Shown: one piece after another, positions 46,161-56,520 of the stretch
Position numbering within the stretch: position 1 is the first letter of the stretch
How the letters are laid out: every line of letters starts with the position of its first letter
Source: Scilla litardierei
Taxonomy: Eukaryota; Streptophyta; Magnoliopsida; Asparagales; Asparagaceae
Assembly: GCA_030789695.1 (NCBI GenBank)
Contig: CM061130.1
Coordinates: forward strand, 16,254,061 to 16,318,060
Reading direction: 5' to 3'
DNA length: 64,000 nt
Program-made: the position numbers and the translations under genes
Notes under the pieces: model-generated
Database searches by the model: none
Seen by the model: the letters and a program-made list of their open reading frames with translations, nothing else
Told to the model about the DNA's origin: nothing

Positions 46161-47116
46161 TTACATGTAGCAGCAACTTTCAAAAAAACTAATGATGATC
46201 ATACAGTGTGTATTGAATATGTGTGCATTTTGTAATAATCGTAGACAATTTCTCTCGTCAATTCCAAGCTACATTTTTGCCAATCAGCCAATTCAGAATG
46301 CGGATGATCACAGCCAATTCGAGGGACAAACAGAGAATCGACCAAATACATATAAAGTCACCTTTTGTATTTTGCCCCTTGTTATGCTATTTGGAGCGTG
46401 CAGAGATCTAATATGTTTGTTACTGTTTGCCCTTCGTGCATATATGCATCCATCCTTCAAATGAAGTGCATCAAATATTAATGTTGTCAAAATACATGTA
46501 ACCCTGTTCTTGATGATCTAATTGTATAATGCAGACGAGAGCATGCGCTTATTACCTTGGGGGTTGTTTTCTTTTGAGGAAGTTGGGGGGAGTGAGAGTG
46601 TCAATTTTCTTTGAGTGTGGATTGATTCCAAACGAAGAGGCAATGTCTTTCGTATGGGTATTTACTAAATTGGTAGAAGCAATGGGCCATCCACCTCAAG
46701 CCATGGTGACGGATCAAGATCTTGGTATTTGTAAGGCAATTAATACAGTTTTTCCACAAATTTGACATATGTATTGTCTCTGGCATATTTTGGACAAACT
46801 TCCTGAGAAGTTGGGTGCACGTGGATATCAAAAGGAATTTATGGTTCCTTTCAAAGGAAATATTTATGAGGCCGATACACCCAATTCATTTGAAAAAAAT
46901 TGGGAGGAGATTTTTAAAACAAATGGATTGGAAAATCATGAATGGCTAATGGAGATGTATAGAATTCGTGAAAAACGGGTTCTTGTGTATCATAAACAAC
47001 ACTTTTGGGCAAGAATGTCTACTAGCCAAAGAAGTGAATCGGCTAATTCAATGCTCAAGGGGCATGCATCAAGAAAAATTTCGTTGCATGACTTTGTTAA
47101 CATCTTCCAAAGGGTC

Positions 47117-47124
47117 TTGGCGAG
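47117..47124. other. 8-bp target duplication (left) of the hAT-like insertion
   Basis: TTGGCGAG here matches TTTGCGAG at 47815-47822 in 7 of 8 bases. Eight base pairs is the hAT-family length. Confidence 0.75.
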
Positions 47125-47814
47125 TATGGATGACAATTTTCGGCCCGGCACGATAAGGCCGCGCCTGGGCCATCAATTTTTTACCGAAATGCTTATCGGA
47201 CCGGGCCGGCCCGGCGCGGTTCATTTTCGGGCCGGACCCGGGCCAAGCTTTTCAGCCCATGGACAGGACGTCACGAAAAGCATTTGATCGCCCCACTTCA
47301 ATTTGACCACACACTAATCTAAAGCGGATTTCAGTAATGTGCATTCATTATGGTGGTCGATCTCATCAGATCAAGGTCCAAATATCATAAATTTTAACTA
47401 CTTCTCGCCAGCCTAACTTTGATGTCTTCGGATCTTGAGGGTTGATCTCAGTTTCCGAGAAGAGACAAAGAACCACCAAACATGTTACTGCATCTTACCA
47501 AATAAATGAAAACAATGTAGGACACATCATCTTATGCAACCCACTTAATCCTCTTCTTTCGTGCTCCATTTCGATGCATCTTTAAGCATAAGAGACAAGT
47601 TTGTGATTAAAAATATGATAATATATTGTCACAATACATAATTCATTCAACCTTATCGGATCGGGCCGGGCGGCCCGAATTTTTATTGGACCGTGCCCGA
47701 GCCTCTCCGGAATGGCCCGAAGTCTTATCGGGCCGGGCCGGCCCAGTCCTTTGAAAAACCGAACCGGGCCGGCACGGCCCAATAAGACCGGGCCGGCCCG
47801 AATTGCCACCCCTA
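47125..47814. mobile_element. non-autonomous hAT-like element (690 bp)
   Basis: The right terminus reads (inward) TAGGGGTGGCAATTCGGGCC, a classic plant hAT end. The left reads TATGGATGACAATTTTCGGCCC, a degenerate match. CCGGCCCG-rich subterminal repeats occupy both ends (47140-47240, 47660-47800) and the middle has no transposase. It interrupts the transposase exon only in the right arm, so it arrived after the duplication or was lost from the left by the deletion. Confidence 0.8.
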
Positions 47815-48626
47815 TTTGCGAGGCAAAGAGGAGAGCTTGAAGATCATCGGACATTAGAGAAGCAACCAAGGTTGAAGAAAATATGGTCAATGGAAAAGCA
47901 AATGTCTGAAATCTACACTAGTTACATCTTTTGCATTTTTCAAAATGAGATCCAACCTAGCTTACTATATAATGTTAACATGGTAAAAGATGATGAAAGA
48001 GAGACTACATACCAATTAAATTTTTGTGCTACAGATAACACGAAATTTGTTATATACTCCAAATCAAATAAAACAGCAAGCTGTTCATGTTGCATGTTCG
48101 AATTTCAGGGTGTGCCATGTAGACATATTTTGGCATATCTTAGAAAGACTAATCATGGTGAGCTCCCAGAACAATATATTTTAAAAAGATGGCGTTAGGA
48201 TGTCAAAAGAAGTGGAGTTGTTTTGAGAGATGAAAATACTAGTGGAGGTGATGCCACATTAAACTTGCTTTTACGATATAGTGAACTAACAAGTTTAGCC
48301 CACGAGATTGCTGAAGATGGGGCGTCTTCTAATAAAGTTTATGAGTTTATACGCGATAAGTTGGTTGAGCTGAAGCAAGAGATACAACATTTGAAACTCA
48401 TGGATGATGAAGAAAATGGACAAGATATGGAAGGAAATGATACATACAAGGGTCATCTTCAAATATTGTATTTGATCCAAGTCAAGCAAGAACAAAAGGA
48501 AGGCCTAAAGGGAAGAGATTGAAGCCGACGAGAGAGGTTCGAAAATGTCGATCGCGACAATGCAAATCTTGCGGAAAGCGACAGAATCATGATAGCAGAA
48601 ATTGTACTCTAAAGTTGACAAGGTAG

Positions 48627-50674
48627 TGTAGCATTTCTTATATGGTTAAAAATGTTCTTTTCCACTTTGTTTACTTTTGTCGAAAGCTCCTAATAAATAT
48701 TCATCTAATTTAAAGTATTATCTAATTCGAAGTATTGTAATTAACTTCACAAATTGTAATTGTTTTTTCAGATAATATCATCTCTATTGCGTGAGGAGCG
48801 ACGACTCTTTTGTCCTATGTATATGCGTGAGGAGCAACGACTGTAATTGTTTTTTCAGATATTTTTTAGCTGGATTTTTTTTTCAGTACGATATATGTGT
48901 GAAATTCTACTTGAAGTATTGTGATTAGCTTCTTGGGAGGAATGTCACCAGACAAGCTTATGAAACTCGCACAAACATGATTCCTGACTGATATTTGTCT
49001 CGATTCACTATTCAACTTTAAGTTATGAACGTAGACAATTCTTTTATCATTCTTTTAATCATGTCTTCCATATCATTTAAGGGATCTCTTAGTGTCTTTT
49101 AGTGGCAAAATTATTAGGTCGTGTTAAAAGCAACTGGCTTCTGATTATGTTTGGATTTGGCATGAGTCTTCATTATGAGCCAATAATTATTGGTGGTAAT
49201 AATTGTGCCCCTAAATGTAAACCAATTGGGAGTCATTAGGTATTGTGATAGTAAATGCCACTTTGCAGTCTGTGATGTTCCTTTCATTGACTTGATACGT
49301 TGGTAGATAACTTTGAAGTTTTTTGCACAATGTGTCTTCGTTTAACTTGGATGAACAAAGAGAACCAACTCGATCTATTAAACTCATCATGCTTGTCATT
49401 CTTTTCTTCTTCGTTTGACATGGTAATCAAATAGAGAACTAACTTGACGATTTATTAAATTTATCAAGCATGTGATGCCTTTTTCTGATTTGAACATGGT
49501 AATTAAAGGGTGTATCTTGTTTTTTGTCATGTACTGTCCCTAATTTCGGATCAATGTTCATGTTTCATCTTACAATCTTTATGCATATCATTTTTTGGTT
49601 CTAACTTCGTTTTTATATTCTCGTAAGTGCTCATATTAATTATTCATTTAACTTCGTTTTTTTGTCGTGCATTTGTCTTTGAGGAGGATCATGGGATCAG
49701 CTGTGCATTCTGAGACTAAAGAATATATTTGTCTGCTTAGCTTATTTCCAAATTATGTATTCTGTTGTAAATTTGGAAATAAGACTAAAGAATATTTTTG
49801 TCGTGCATTTGTCTACTGGAATTAATGGTAATTAGATCCATTAAAAAAATTATGTATTCTGTTGTAAATTACTTCTTTATCTTATATTTGAATTTGTCTT
49901 TGTTAGTAATTTGAAGTTTAATTTACTGATGAGCAATTGGTGGTGTCCGTGATTGTTCCAAAAATTACTGCTTATGATATTTTGTTTATTCTGGTTATCT
50001 TATGCTTTGCCATGGAAGAAAGGGATTCATGTTAGCAATCACAGAAGTTTGGTCAATGCTCTTTTGAAAAAAAAAAGGAATGATAAAAGGCTTGCAGTCT
50101 GTTTGCTTCTCTTATGTTTGTTTCCCCTTGGCAGTTTAAGTGTTATAGTCTTTTCATTATGTGATGTCGCAAAGCATGCATGATGTATGGAAATTTATCA
50201 ACCACTAAACCAATTTACCTCATAAATTTAACATAAACTTGAAATACTCCCTAATTGCGTATATACAACTGTAAAGTGGCAAATTTATGACTATTATCTT
50301 CATATATTAGTTTGTTGGGAAGCTATTCGGTTCAGTCGAATTCCATCTATTAACTGTTTGTTATCATCTTTTTGATTGTGTGCAGTTAAAACCCGCAGCA
50401 GAAATCACACAAGTTTGATTAGTTTATGTGTTGAAACAGAGTGAACTGATGTATTTTTATTTCTTCTGTTTCATAAATTTGGTTAATTTTCTAAGTTTCT
50501 CAAACAACCATAGTGCTATATGCAAACTGACATTATTTGTTCCCAGAGTTTGAGCATCTCTCTTGCTCGTGTACATAGTTTCACATGAATTATCATCATC
50601 TGGTAGGAGATATCATATGGTGTTCACTAATTAAAATATTTTTTAAACCCTTTTTTGGAGAGAGAATTTTCTCT
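48627..50674. other. outer right arm, non-coding
   Basis: Reverse complement of about 37341-39482 with scattered differences. No gene was recognised. Confidence 0.6.
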
Positions 50675-51055
50675 CACATACATGTGTATCGTATATGAAG
50701 TCCACCCTCTTGGTTGGAATTTTATGCTATGTCATGTGCTCTATATCACATTCATCACATTCCTGGGCAATATAAACCATCTTCTTGTATCCAAGGTATT
50801 AGAGCCTTAAACAGAACTTGTTGATTGGAAATCAGAGTTATATAATTTTGTGAGAATTGTTCTTTGAATTCTACATTGTGAAATGAACACGGCTGTTGCA
50901 TAAGTCATTATATATTGTCATATCCATCGCTGACTTGATGTTACTTGTTGGATGCTACATGTTTGTGTGTATTCCGGGATTTTGTAAGGAAGTCTTTGTT
51001 TGTAAACATTGAGTTTCATGGGCTAGAAGTAGCAACAGGGTGGGTGTTAGCAGGG
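50675..51055. other. spacer with a copia primer-site-like word
   Basis: GGTATTAGAGCC at 50795-50806 resembles the plant copia primer site GGTATCAGAGCC and follows an AT-rich stretch ending TATCCA. It may be the scar of a small LTR element; no partner LTR was found. Confidence 0.25.
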
Positions 51056-51063
51056 TTAGCATG

Positions 51064-51225
51064 GTTTGGAGACAGTGAAAAACATCAAAGCCCTGGATCG
51101 AAAAACATCAAAGCCCTAGCAGCACGAGCTTGCGCCTCCCCCTTCGCGATCGAGAAAACCCCAAAGCCCAAGCAGCTCCTCCCTTCACCGATCGAGAAAA
51201 CCCCAAAGCCCAAGCAGCGTTCAAT
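51064..51225 (+). repeat. 42-bp minisatellite (GATCGAGAAAACCCCAAAGCCC unit), copy A
   Basis: About three to four units of GATCGAGAAAACCCCAAAGCCCAAGCAGCTCCTCCCTTC type. The same unit, in reverse complement, forms the array at 54790-55090. Frames through it spell a DRENPKAQAAPPF repeat. Confidence 0.8.
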
Positions 51226-51295
51226 GGGTTTGTGATTTTGAGAATTTTGGGAATGTTTGATGGATGTTCAATGGGTGTGTTAGGTGTTTGCTGGA

Positions 51296-51475
51296 AAATG
51301 TTGCAGTTCAATGTTTGTGGATGGGGATTGCGTTCTTTATTCTTGATAATGGAAAATGTTGCAGTTCAATGTTTGCTGGAAAATGTTGCAGTTCAATGTT
51401 TGTGGATGGGGATTGCAGTTCAATGGATGTGTTCAATGTTTGTGGATGTTGATTGAAAATGTTGCAGTTCAATCG
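51296..51475. repeat. ATGTTGCAGTTCAATG short-repeat cluster
   Basis: Words ATGTTGCAGTTCAATGTTTG and TGTGGATGGGGATTGC recur three to four times with variable spacing. This gives the Cys/Val/Phe-rich spurious ORFs here. Confidence 0.7.
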
Positions 51476-51539
51476 TTGTTGTGTTTGCATCTGGATTCTG
51501 GTTTTGAGTTAACAATCTGGGTTTACATTCACAATTAAT

Positions 51540-52854
51540 CAAATTATGTATAATTATTTTACCTTGTAGCAAAATGATGCAATGATATCATGTGCTCCAT
51601 AATGTGAAGTTAATTGGAGTGGTGCATCACTGGGGAATGCGATTCTGTTGGTAGAAATGAAAGGATGTCTGTTACTGTGTCTGTTACTGCTGGAGGAAAA
51701 GCCTTTTTGAAGACTATCCGTTTCACCCGAGTATCTGCTTATATATGCTTATATATGGATTTTCAATTAAGAGTACGCTATCCTTTTGAATATGTTGCAG
51801 TTTTGATCCTTGTTTCTTTGAATAATCACAATGCAAGGAATCATAAAAATTTGTTATGGTCTTCTTGATAGCAGTTTAGGATATAGCATTGGTGTCTTGA
51901 ATTCACGACCACGAATTCCATTTACATGAATCGAAATGCTTGCACGAATTGGTGTGCCAAATACAGCATCGCCGGATAATGTGACTAACACTATGTGTTG
52001 AGAAATTTCTCTATGTATGTTTTAAGAAGCATGACGCATTTGAAAATATAATGGATACCACATGCACATATCAATCAAATATGATTACCTAACCAACGTT
52101 GCTTGAGTTAGTACGAATATGAACGAGGTTTTTCAGTAACAGCAGTTCGTTCATGTGAAGTTTGGTCGGTAACTAGGAAGCTTTCAATGGTTTATACCCT
52201 TTTCTTCCTCAATGGCAGACACGAAGGCAGGTCTTAAAATACATCCATGTATGAATCAATGACATTTGAACCTAAATTGAGCCTGCATGGGTTTGTAGAA
52301 ACACTTGGCGATGGAAGCAAATTCTTTTGAGCCACGGACACCACAGGACACATGTAGGAGGGACGGAAGGCGGGAGATAGAAGTGATGAAAGCAGCCACG
52401 CACGCGCACCATAAACAGGGAAACATCATAATAGCAAGATGCAAAACCTTCAACAATTGAAGATCATGGATATTCTAGCAAGAGCAATGTCTGTCAAACA
52501 AAACATCAGTCTACATGCTTTGGAACACAGTTAATGGAGTCAATTAATCAGCCCATCAAACTAGGATACAATTGACCAGGCATCCGTTAGAAGAAGAGAA
52601 TAGTTGCGTAATCTAATATACACCATTTTACCCTCTATATCACAATTCAATGCCATTCTCCACATAATCAAATTGACATCAGTTTCCCTCTATTCACAAC
52701 TAACACAATGTCAATTCATTATGAAATTTGATGAAATAAAAAAAAAATTCCTTTACCGAATACACTGTCTTACAATATGTAGGCACTGTAACAAACACGA
52801 TAACAAGAATGATGCGTGTTAATTTGCATACAACATGAGAACAGTTCATTCATT
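51540..52854. other. intergenic, nothing recognised
   Basis: AT-rich DNA with no domain, RNA gene or clear repeat. Confidence 0.4.
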
Positions 52855-53023
52855 CTACTTGAGGCAGTTCAGCTTCTGCAAATCCAGCAGAGTGTCGGGT
52901 GGAGGGATCTTCAGCCAACTCCTACGTTGAGCAGTGGCATCAAGGAGAACCTCGTTGATCTCCAGTGAGAAGAACCTCGTTGACATCTTCCTCCAGCTCT
53001 AGTGAGAAGATGCGATTGAATAC
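52855..53023 (-). pseudogene. candidate 3'-terminal exon of an unrecognised gene, with a 25-bp tandem duplication
   Basis: After an acceptor-like AAAATTTAG (minus sense, before 53023) the frame reads FNRIFSLELEEDVNEVLL. A near-duplicate of about 25 bases (GAGGTTCTTCTCACTGGAGATCAAC-like) then shifts the frame, and the second copy continues NEVLLDATAQRRSWLKIPPP to a TAG at 52857-52855. The smooth amino-acid composition and the shared NEVLL at both copies suggest a once-functional protein C-terminus broken by a recent slip. I cannot name the family. Confidence 0.4.
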
Positions 53024-53029
53024 CTAAAT

Positions 53030-54785
53030 TTTAAGAACCATACATAAAAATTATGATTGATTTGGGGCCGAAATATAGGAAAGCCATCATCACTTCATGA
53101 ATCTTAGACCGTGTATAACAATTTCTGTTTCTTATTAGCATTAACCAAAAAGAGAGTTCTAAAAGTGCAAACACCATATTTATTTCATATATTTCATGGT
53201 CTAAAAGAGCCACGTGTGGTAGTTCAGCCAACAATAGGCACATACTATAACCAACATTTTTGTTCGAAAAAACAGGAAAGCAAGTTAAGCTAAGCAGTAA
53301 AGAACAAGGAAAGCAAATATAGCAAAAATCAAAATCAACTGAGGTAAGCAAATAGATAAGAAAAAAAGGAAAGTGATCGAAAAAACCAGGAAAAAGAATG
53401 AAATGCCCATTACTGAGCTTATTTTGTGTACTCTGGATATACATGGATATACTACATCACTTTCCACTAAATCTACCAAAAATAGACATTCCAATTTTTT
53501 ATGCATTAATGTGGCGCCATTAGTTTATTTCATGATGAAGTATCAACTGATATTAATATGTATTGGCCATATCATATAGAATATGAAATATGTCGATATG
53601 ATCTTTACCTAAATCAGTCAATACCAGATATATTGGCAAATAAAATGTACAACAGTCCAAATAACAATCATTTAACAATTAAAATTTTCAAATCTGAAAC
53701 TCAGTTATCACGAGCTCAAATCATCTTAGCAAAGTATATATTGTGTCCATGTATTCATTAGAATAAAAAGATTCCACATATGCTTTCTGAATATATGCTA
53801 AACCGAATATATACTATATGAACTATATTAATATATGCTAAACCGAATTCTGAACACAATATGAACCATATCTACTGCAAAATGATTTCTAAACTGAACA
53901 ATAACATTGATTGGGCTGAAAGCCTCTATTACAACTAATAAGTAGTCTGAGCACTTTTGATATACTTTCAGGTATGTCATGTGTCAAACTCTACCACCCA
54001 TAACAATTCCAGTTATGGGTAGCCAGACTATAAGCTGACCATAAATATGCACAATTCCAGTTTCAGGTATGTCATGTGCACAAACTCTACCTATTCTCTC
54101 TCTAATTAACGTCTGCCAACCAAATGTAAGAAGGTAGATGCATGTTCGAACAACCTATGTCAATGCCTAGCTAGTAATTTTAAGACTATTTACTGATTGG
54201 TGTATTGTATCATTGTCCATATAAATATAATGTAATGCTACATCAACAAATAATAATTCTCTCATGATTTTGAACTTCTGATTTCAAATTATTAGGAATC
54301 TCAGTTTTGTGTACATAGAACTTAATTAACACATAACATATTACTCCTCGTTCTATACACATAAAATTTATTTCCATCATGCACTTAAAAATCCCCAACT
54401 TTGCTTTTATAATTAATTCCATGTTAATATAGAACAGTTCTATTCCTCGAAAATGACCATAAGTCATTGATTCTGTTCCTTTTCTTTCTAAGACATTGAT
54501 TATTCCAATGATCTCATGTTTCATCCAAATCAAAAGAACGGATAAAAATGTAAATATCAACCAAAACATAATAAGAATTAAGGAAACAAACTGAGAAAAA
54601 ACAGTGCACTTTCAGCCAATATTTGTGCACGCTAAACAGATACAAGTAACAAAAATCCTCATTTGCCGACATCCAAACCCCCAAAAATAATCAGAAAAAA
54701 ATTCGAAAATCAATTCCGCTCGAAACAAGGTGGAAAAAAGAGGGTACCTATCGGATCGAACATAGAGCGTGTGAAGTTTGGAGAA
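53030..54785. other. intergenic or intronic, nothing recognised
   Basis: AT-rich, with a CAATTCCAGTT...GGTATGTCATGTG(T/C) direct repeat near 53970-54080. No gene was identified. Confidence 0.4.
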
Positions 54786-54789
54786 AACT

Positions 54790-55090
54790 TCGAGCACCAA
54801 GGGAGGCGCGTTGGGGTTTTCTTGAAAGCACGAAGGGAGGAGCTGCTAGGGCGTCGGGGTTTTCTCTATCGACGAAGGAAGGAGCTGCTAGAGCGTTGGG
54901 GTTTTCTCGATCGACGAAGGGTGGAGCTGCTAGGGCTTTGGGGGTTTTCGATCGCACTAAGGGAGGAGCTGCTGGGGGTTTTCGATCACTCGAAGGGAGC
55001 GATGGGTTTCTCGATAGCTGGGGGTTTTCGATTGCTGGGGGGTTTTCGATCGCTCGAAGGGAGCGATGGGTTTCTCGATAGAACGAAGAG
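54790..55090 (-). repeat. 42-bp minisatellite, copy B (opposite orientation)
   Basis: About seven imperfect units of CGATCGAAAACCCCCAAAGCCCTAGCAGCTCCTCCCTTCGT on the minus strand, the same family as 51064-51225. Long frames on both strands are repeat-derived. The flanking CCGTTGGATCAAATCCAACGG (55177-55197) is an inverted word. Confidence 0.82.
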
Positions 55091-55267
55091 AGGAGCAAAT
55101 GGTTTTTTCTCATCAATACGATGGCCCTTCGCATTGAATCGGGTTTTTTCTCCGATGCGGGCTGTCAAGACGCGGCCGTTGGATCAAATCCAACGGCTCG
55201 CGACGTTTTTCTCACGGGATGCGTGATGTGCAATGAGCGTAGCCGATCAGTTCCATATATATATATA

Positions 55268-55421
55268 GAATAATGGGTATCATACGTCATATGAAAGGGT
55301 CTCTCATATTCACTCTCATATAAATGGGGCAAGTACAAGCTCACATGGGCTTGTACTTACCCCTTTTATATGAGAGGGAATATGAGAGGCCCTCTCATAT
55401 GGCGTATGATACCCATTATTC
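55268..55421. mobile_element. foldback MITE 1 (154 bp palindrome)
   Basis: The two halves pair almost fully: GAATAATGGGTATCATACG at the left and its complement at the right, with the turn near 55345 (AAGCTCACATGGGCTTG). It is embedded in a TA-repeat context (TATATATA on both sides), which hides any TA duplication. There is no coding capacity. Confidence 0.85.
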
Positions 55422-55434
55422 ACATATATATATG

Positions 55435-55833
55435 GGTAAAGTGTTCCTAGGGTGACTCCTTAGATTAAATCTAAGAAATCACCCACATTTTCCCCCATAT
55501 CCCACAATTTTTTGGATTTTATTTTTCATGGGCTTGTTGTTCACATCATGGATGGTCAACATACCAAAAATCAAAGCATTCCAATACTTTTAGAGCCTCC
55601 ATCTACCCCATGCAACTTCAACGGTCTGAAAACGTGCTAAAAACCCCATGAAGTTGCAAGGGGTAGATGGGGCTCTAAAAGTATTGGAATGACTTGATTT
55701 TTGGTATGTTGATCATCCATGAGGTGAACAACAATCCCAAGAAAAACAATTCGAAAAAAAATGTGGGATTAGGGGGAAAATGGGGGCGACTCCTTAGATT
55801 TCATCTAAGGAGTCACCCTAGGAACACTTTACC
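55435..55833. mobile_element. foldback MITE 2 (399 bp palindrome)
   Basis: GGTAAAGTGTTCCTAGGGTG at the left is mirrored by CACCCTAGGAACACTTTACC at the right, and pairing continues inward to a centre near 55630. It again sits between TATATAT sequences, only 13 bases from MITE 1. Confidence 0.87.
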
Positions 55834-55845
55834 ATATATATACTA

Positions 55846-56150
55846 GTCATAACCCGTGCCCAGAGGGCACGGAGGCAGTCGTCACCCGGGCGCAAATGCG
55901 GAGAGAAGCGGTCGCCAAAGTGCAAAAAGCGTGGGTGAGAGAGAGAGAGAGGAGGGTCGGGGAAAAAAAGAGGAAAAACAAGGAATAAACCGTAAAAAAT
56001 CACCAAAACCCCATCCAAACCCAAGCCCAGAATCCCACCCAACCCCCACGTGGCGTCCCAGTCAGCAACAAAAAATATGACTGGGACAAAACTGCCACGT
56101 AGGACAAACTTCATGAATTGTATAATAGATATATATATATATATACATAC
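55846..56150. repeat. unclassified dispersed-repeat-like segment with GC hairpin and TA tail
   Basis: It begins CTAGTCATAACCCGTGCCCAGAGGGCACGG, a GC hairpin. It continues through a GA-rich stretch and ends in ATAATAGATATATATATA. A related CTAGTCATGACTCGTGCCTTCGGGCACGG hairpin lies at 56168-56196. The CTAGT...CCCGTGCC start resembles ends of dispersed plant repeats, but the class is unclear. Confidence 0.4.
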
Positions 56151-56228
56151 ACATACATATATACATACACATACATGCTAGTCATGACTCGTGCCTTCGG
56201 GCACGGTTCATGTATGTATGTATGCATG

Positions 56229-56520
56229 TATAATATTCCACTTCACAATTTAAAAGAACAAAAATTTAGGCGCCCGCGCCGAATCATTTAAAATCTTTGT
56301 TTCCCCAAAAATTATTTCCCACTCCAAAAATTTGGGACATATAATATTCCACTTCACAATTTAAAAGAACAAAAAAGTAGGCGCCTGTGCCGAATCATTT
56401 AAAATCTTTGTTTACCCAAAAATTATTTCTCCATCCAAAATTTTGGGACATAATATTCCACTTTACAATTTAAAAGAACAAAAATTTAGCGAGTGCTTTT
56501 GGCGCGGGTGCCTAATTAAT
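56229..56520. repeat. tandem repeat, about 110 bp x 2.6
   Basis: TAATATTCCACTTCACAATTTAAAAGAAC starts copies at 56231, 56342 and 56451 (periods 111 and 109). Each copy contains TAGGCGCC(C/T)G(C/T)GCCGAATC in the first two and a diverged third. Confidence 0.88.

Larger units (their letters stand above)
46330..48626 (+). pseudogene. FAR1-related MULE transposase pseudogene, right arm
   Basis: The MULE core appears from about 46540 (FFECGLIPNEEAMSFVWVF, VTDQDLGICKAI, CLWHILDKLPEKLG) after an AATGCAG acceptor-like site. It continues to FWARMSTSQRSESANSML and LHDFVNIFQ (to 47124), is interrupted by the hAT-like insertion and resumes at 47823. A SWIM zinc finger (C-S-C..VPCRHIL) is at about 48080-48150, and a C-terminal Cys/His knuckle CKSCGKRQNHDSRNC at about 48555-48605. 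A TGA at 46763-46765 replaces an Arg codon still present in the left arm, and a TAG lies at 48197. A possible remnant of the first catalytic region (NTYK) is near 46340. FAR1/FRS proteins are domesticated relatives; this copy is inactive. Confidence 0.87.
37341..50674. repeat. 13.3-kb imperfect inverted duplication
   Basis: The left arm 37341-42132 and right arm 44291-50674 are reverse complements over nearly their whole length. Shared landmarks are AGAGAAAA..CTCTCTCCAAAAAAGGG at the outer ends, the FAR1/MULE relic and the LRR end of a resistance gene at the inner ends. The spacer 42133-44290 is single copy. Arm lengths differ (4.8 vs 6.4 kb) because the right arm keeps ~1 kb of transposase lost from the left and carries a hAT-like insertion. 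I found no target duplication at the outer ends, so segmental inverted duplication is favoured over a single giant transposon. Confidence 0.9.

Noticed and set aside
46192..46464. 90-codon ORF upstream of the transposase and its mirror at 39954-40259
   Set aside because: It shows no complete domain, and its Leu/Phe-rich composition looks like decayed or intronic transposase DNA; only the NTYK segment was noted.
37341..50674. Single giant Mutator element with the arms as terminal inverted repeats
   Set aside because: No 9-bp duplication was found at the outer ends, and the breakpoint duplications fit template switching better; not excluded absolutely.
54663..55226. 187-codon ORF over the second minisatellite
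   Set aside because: It consists of minisatellite-encoded repeats with no recognisable domain; the opposite strand is equally open.
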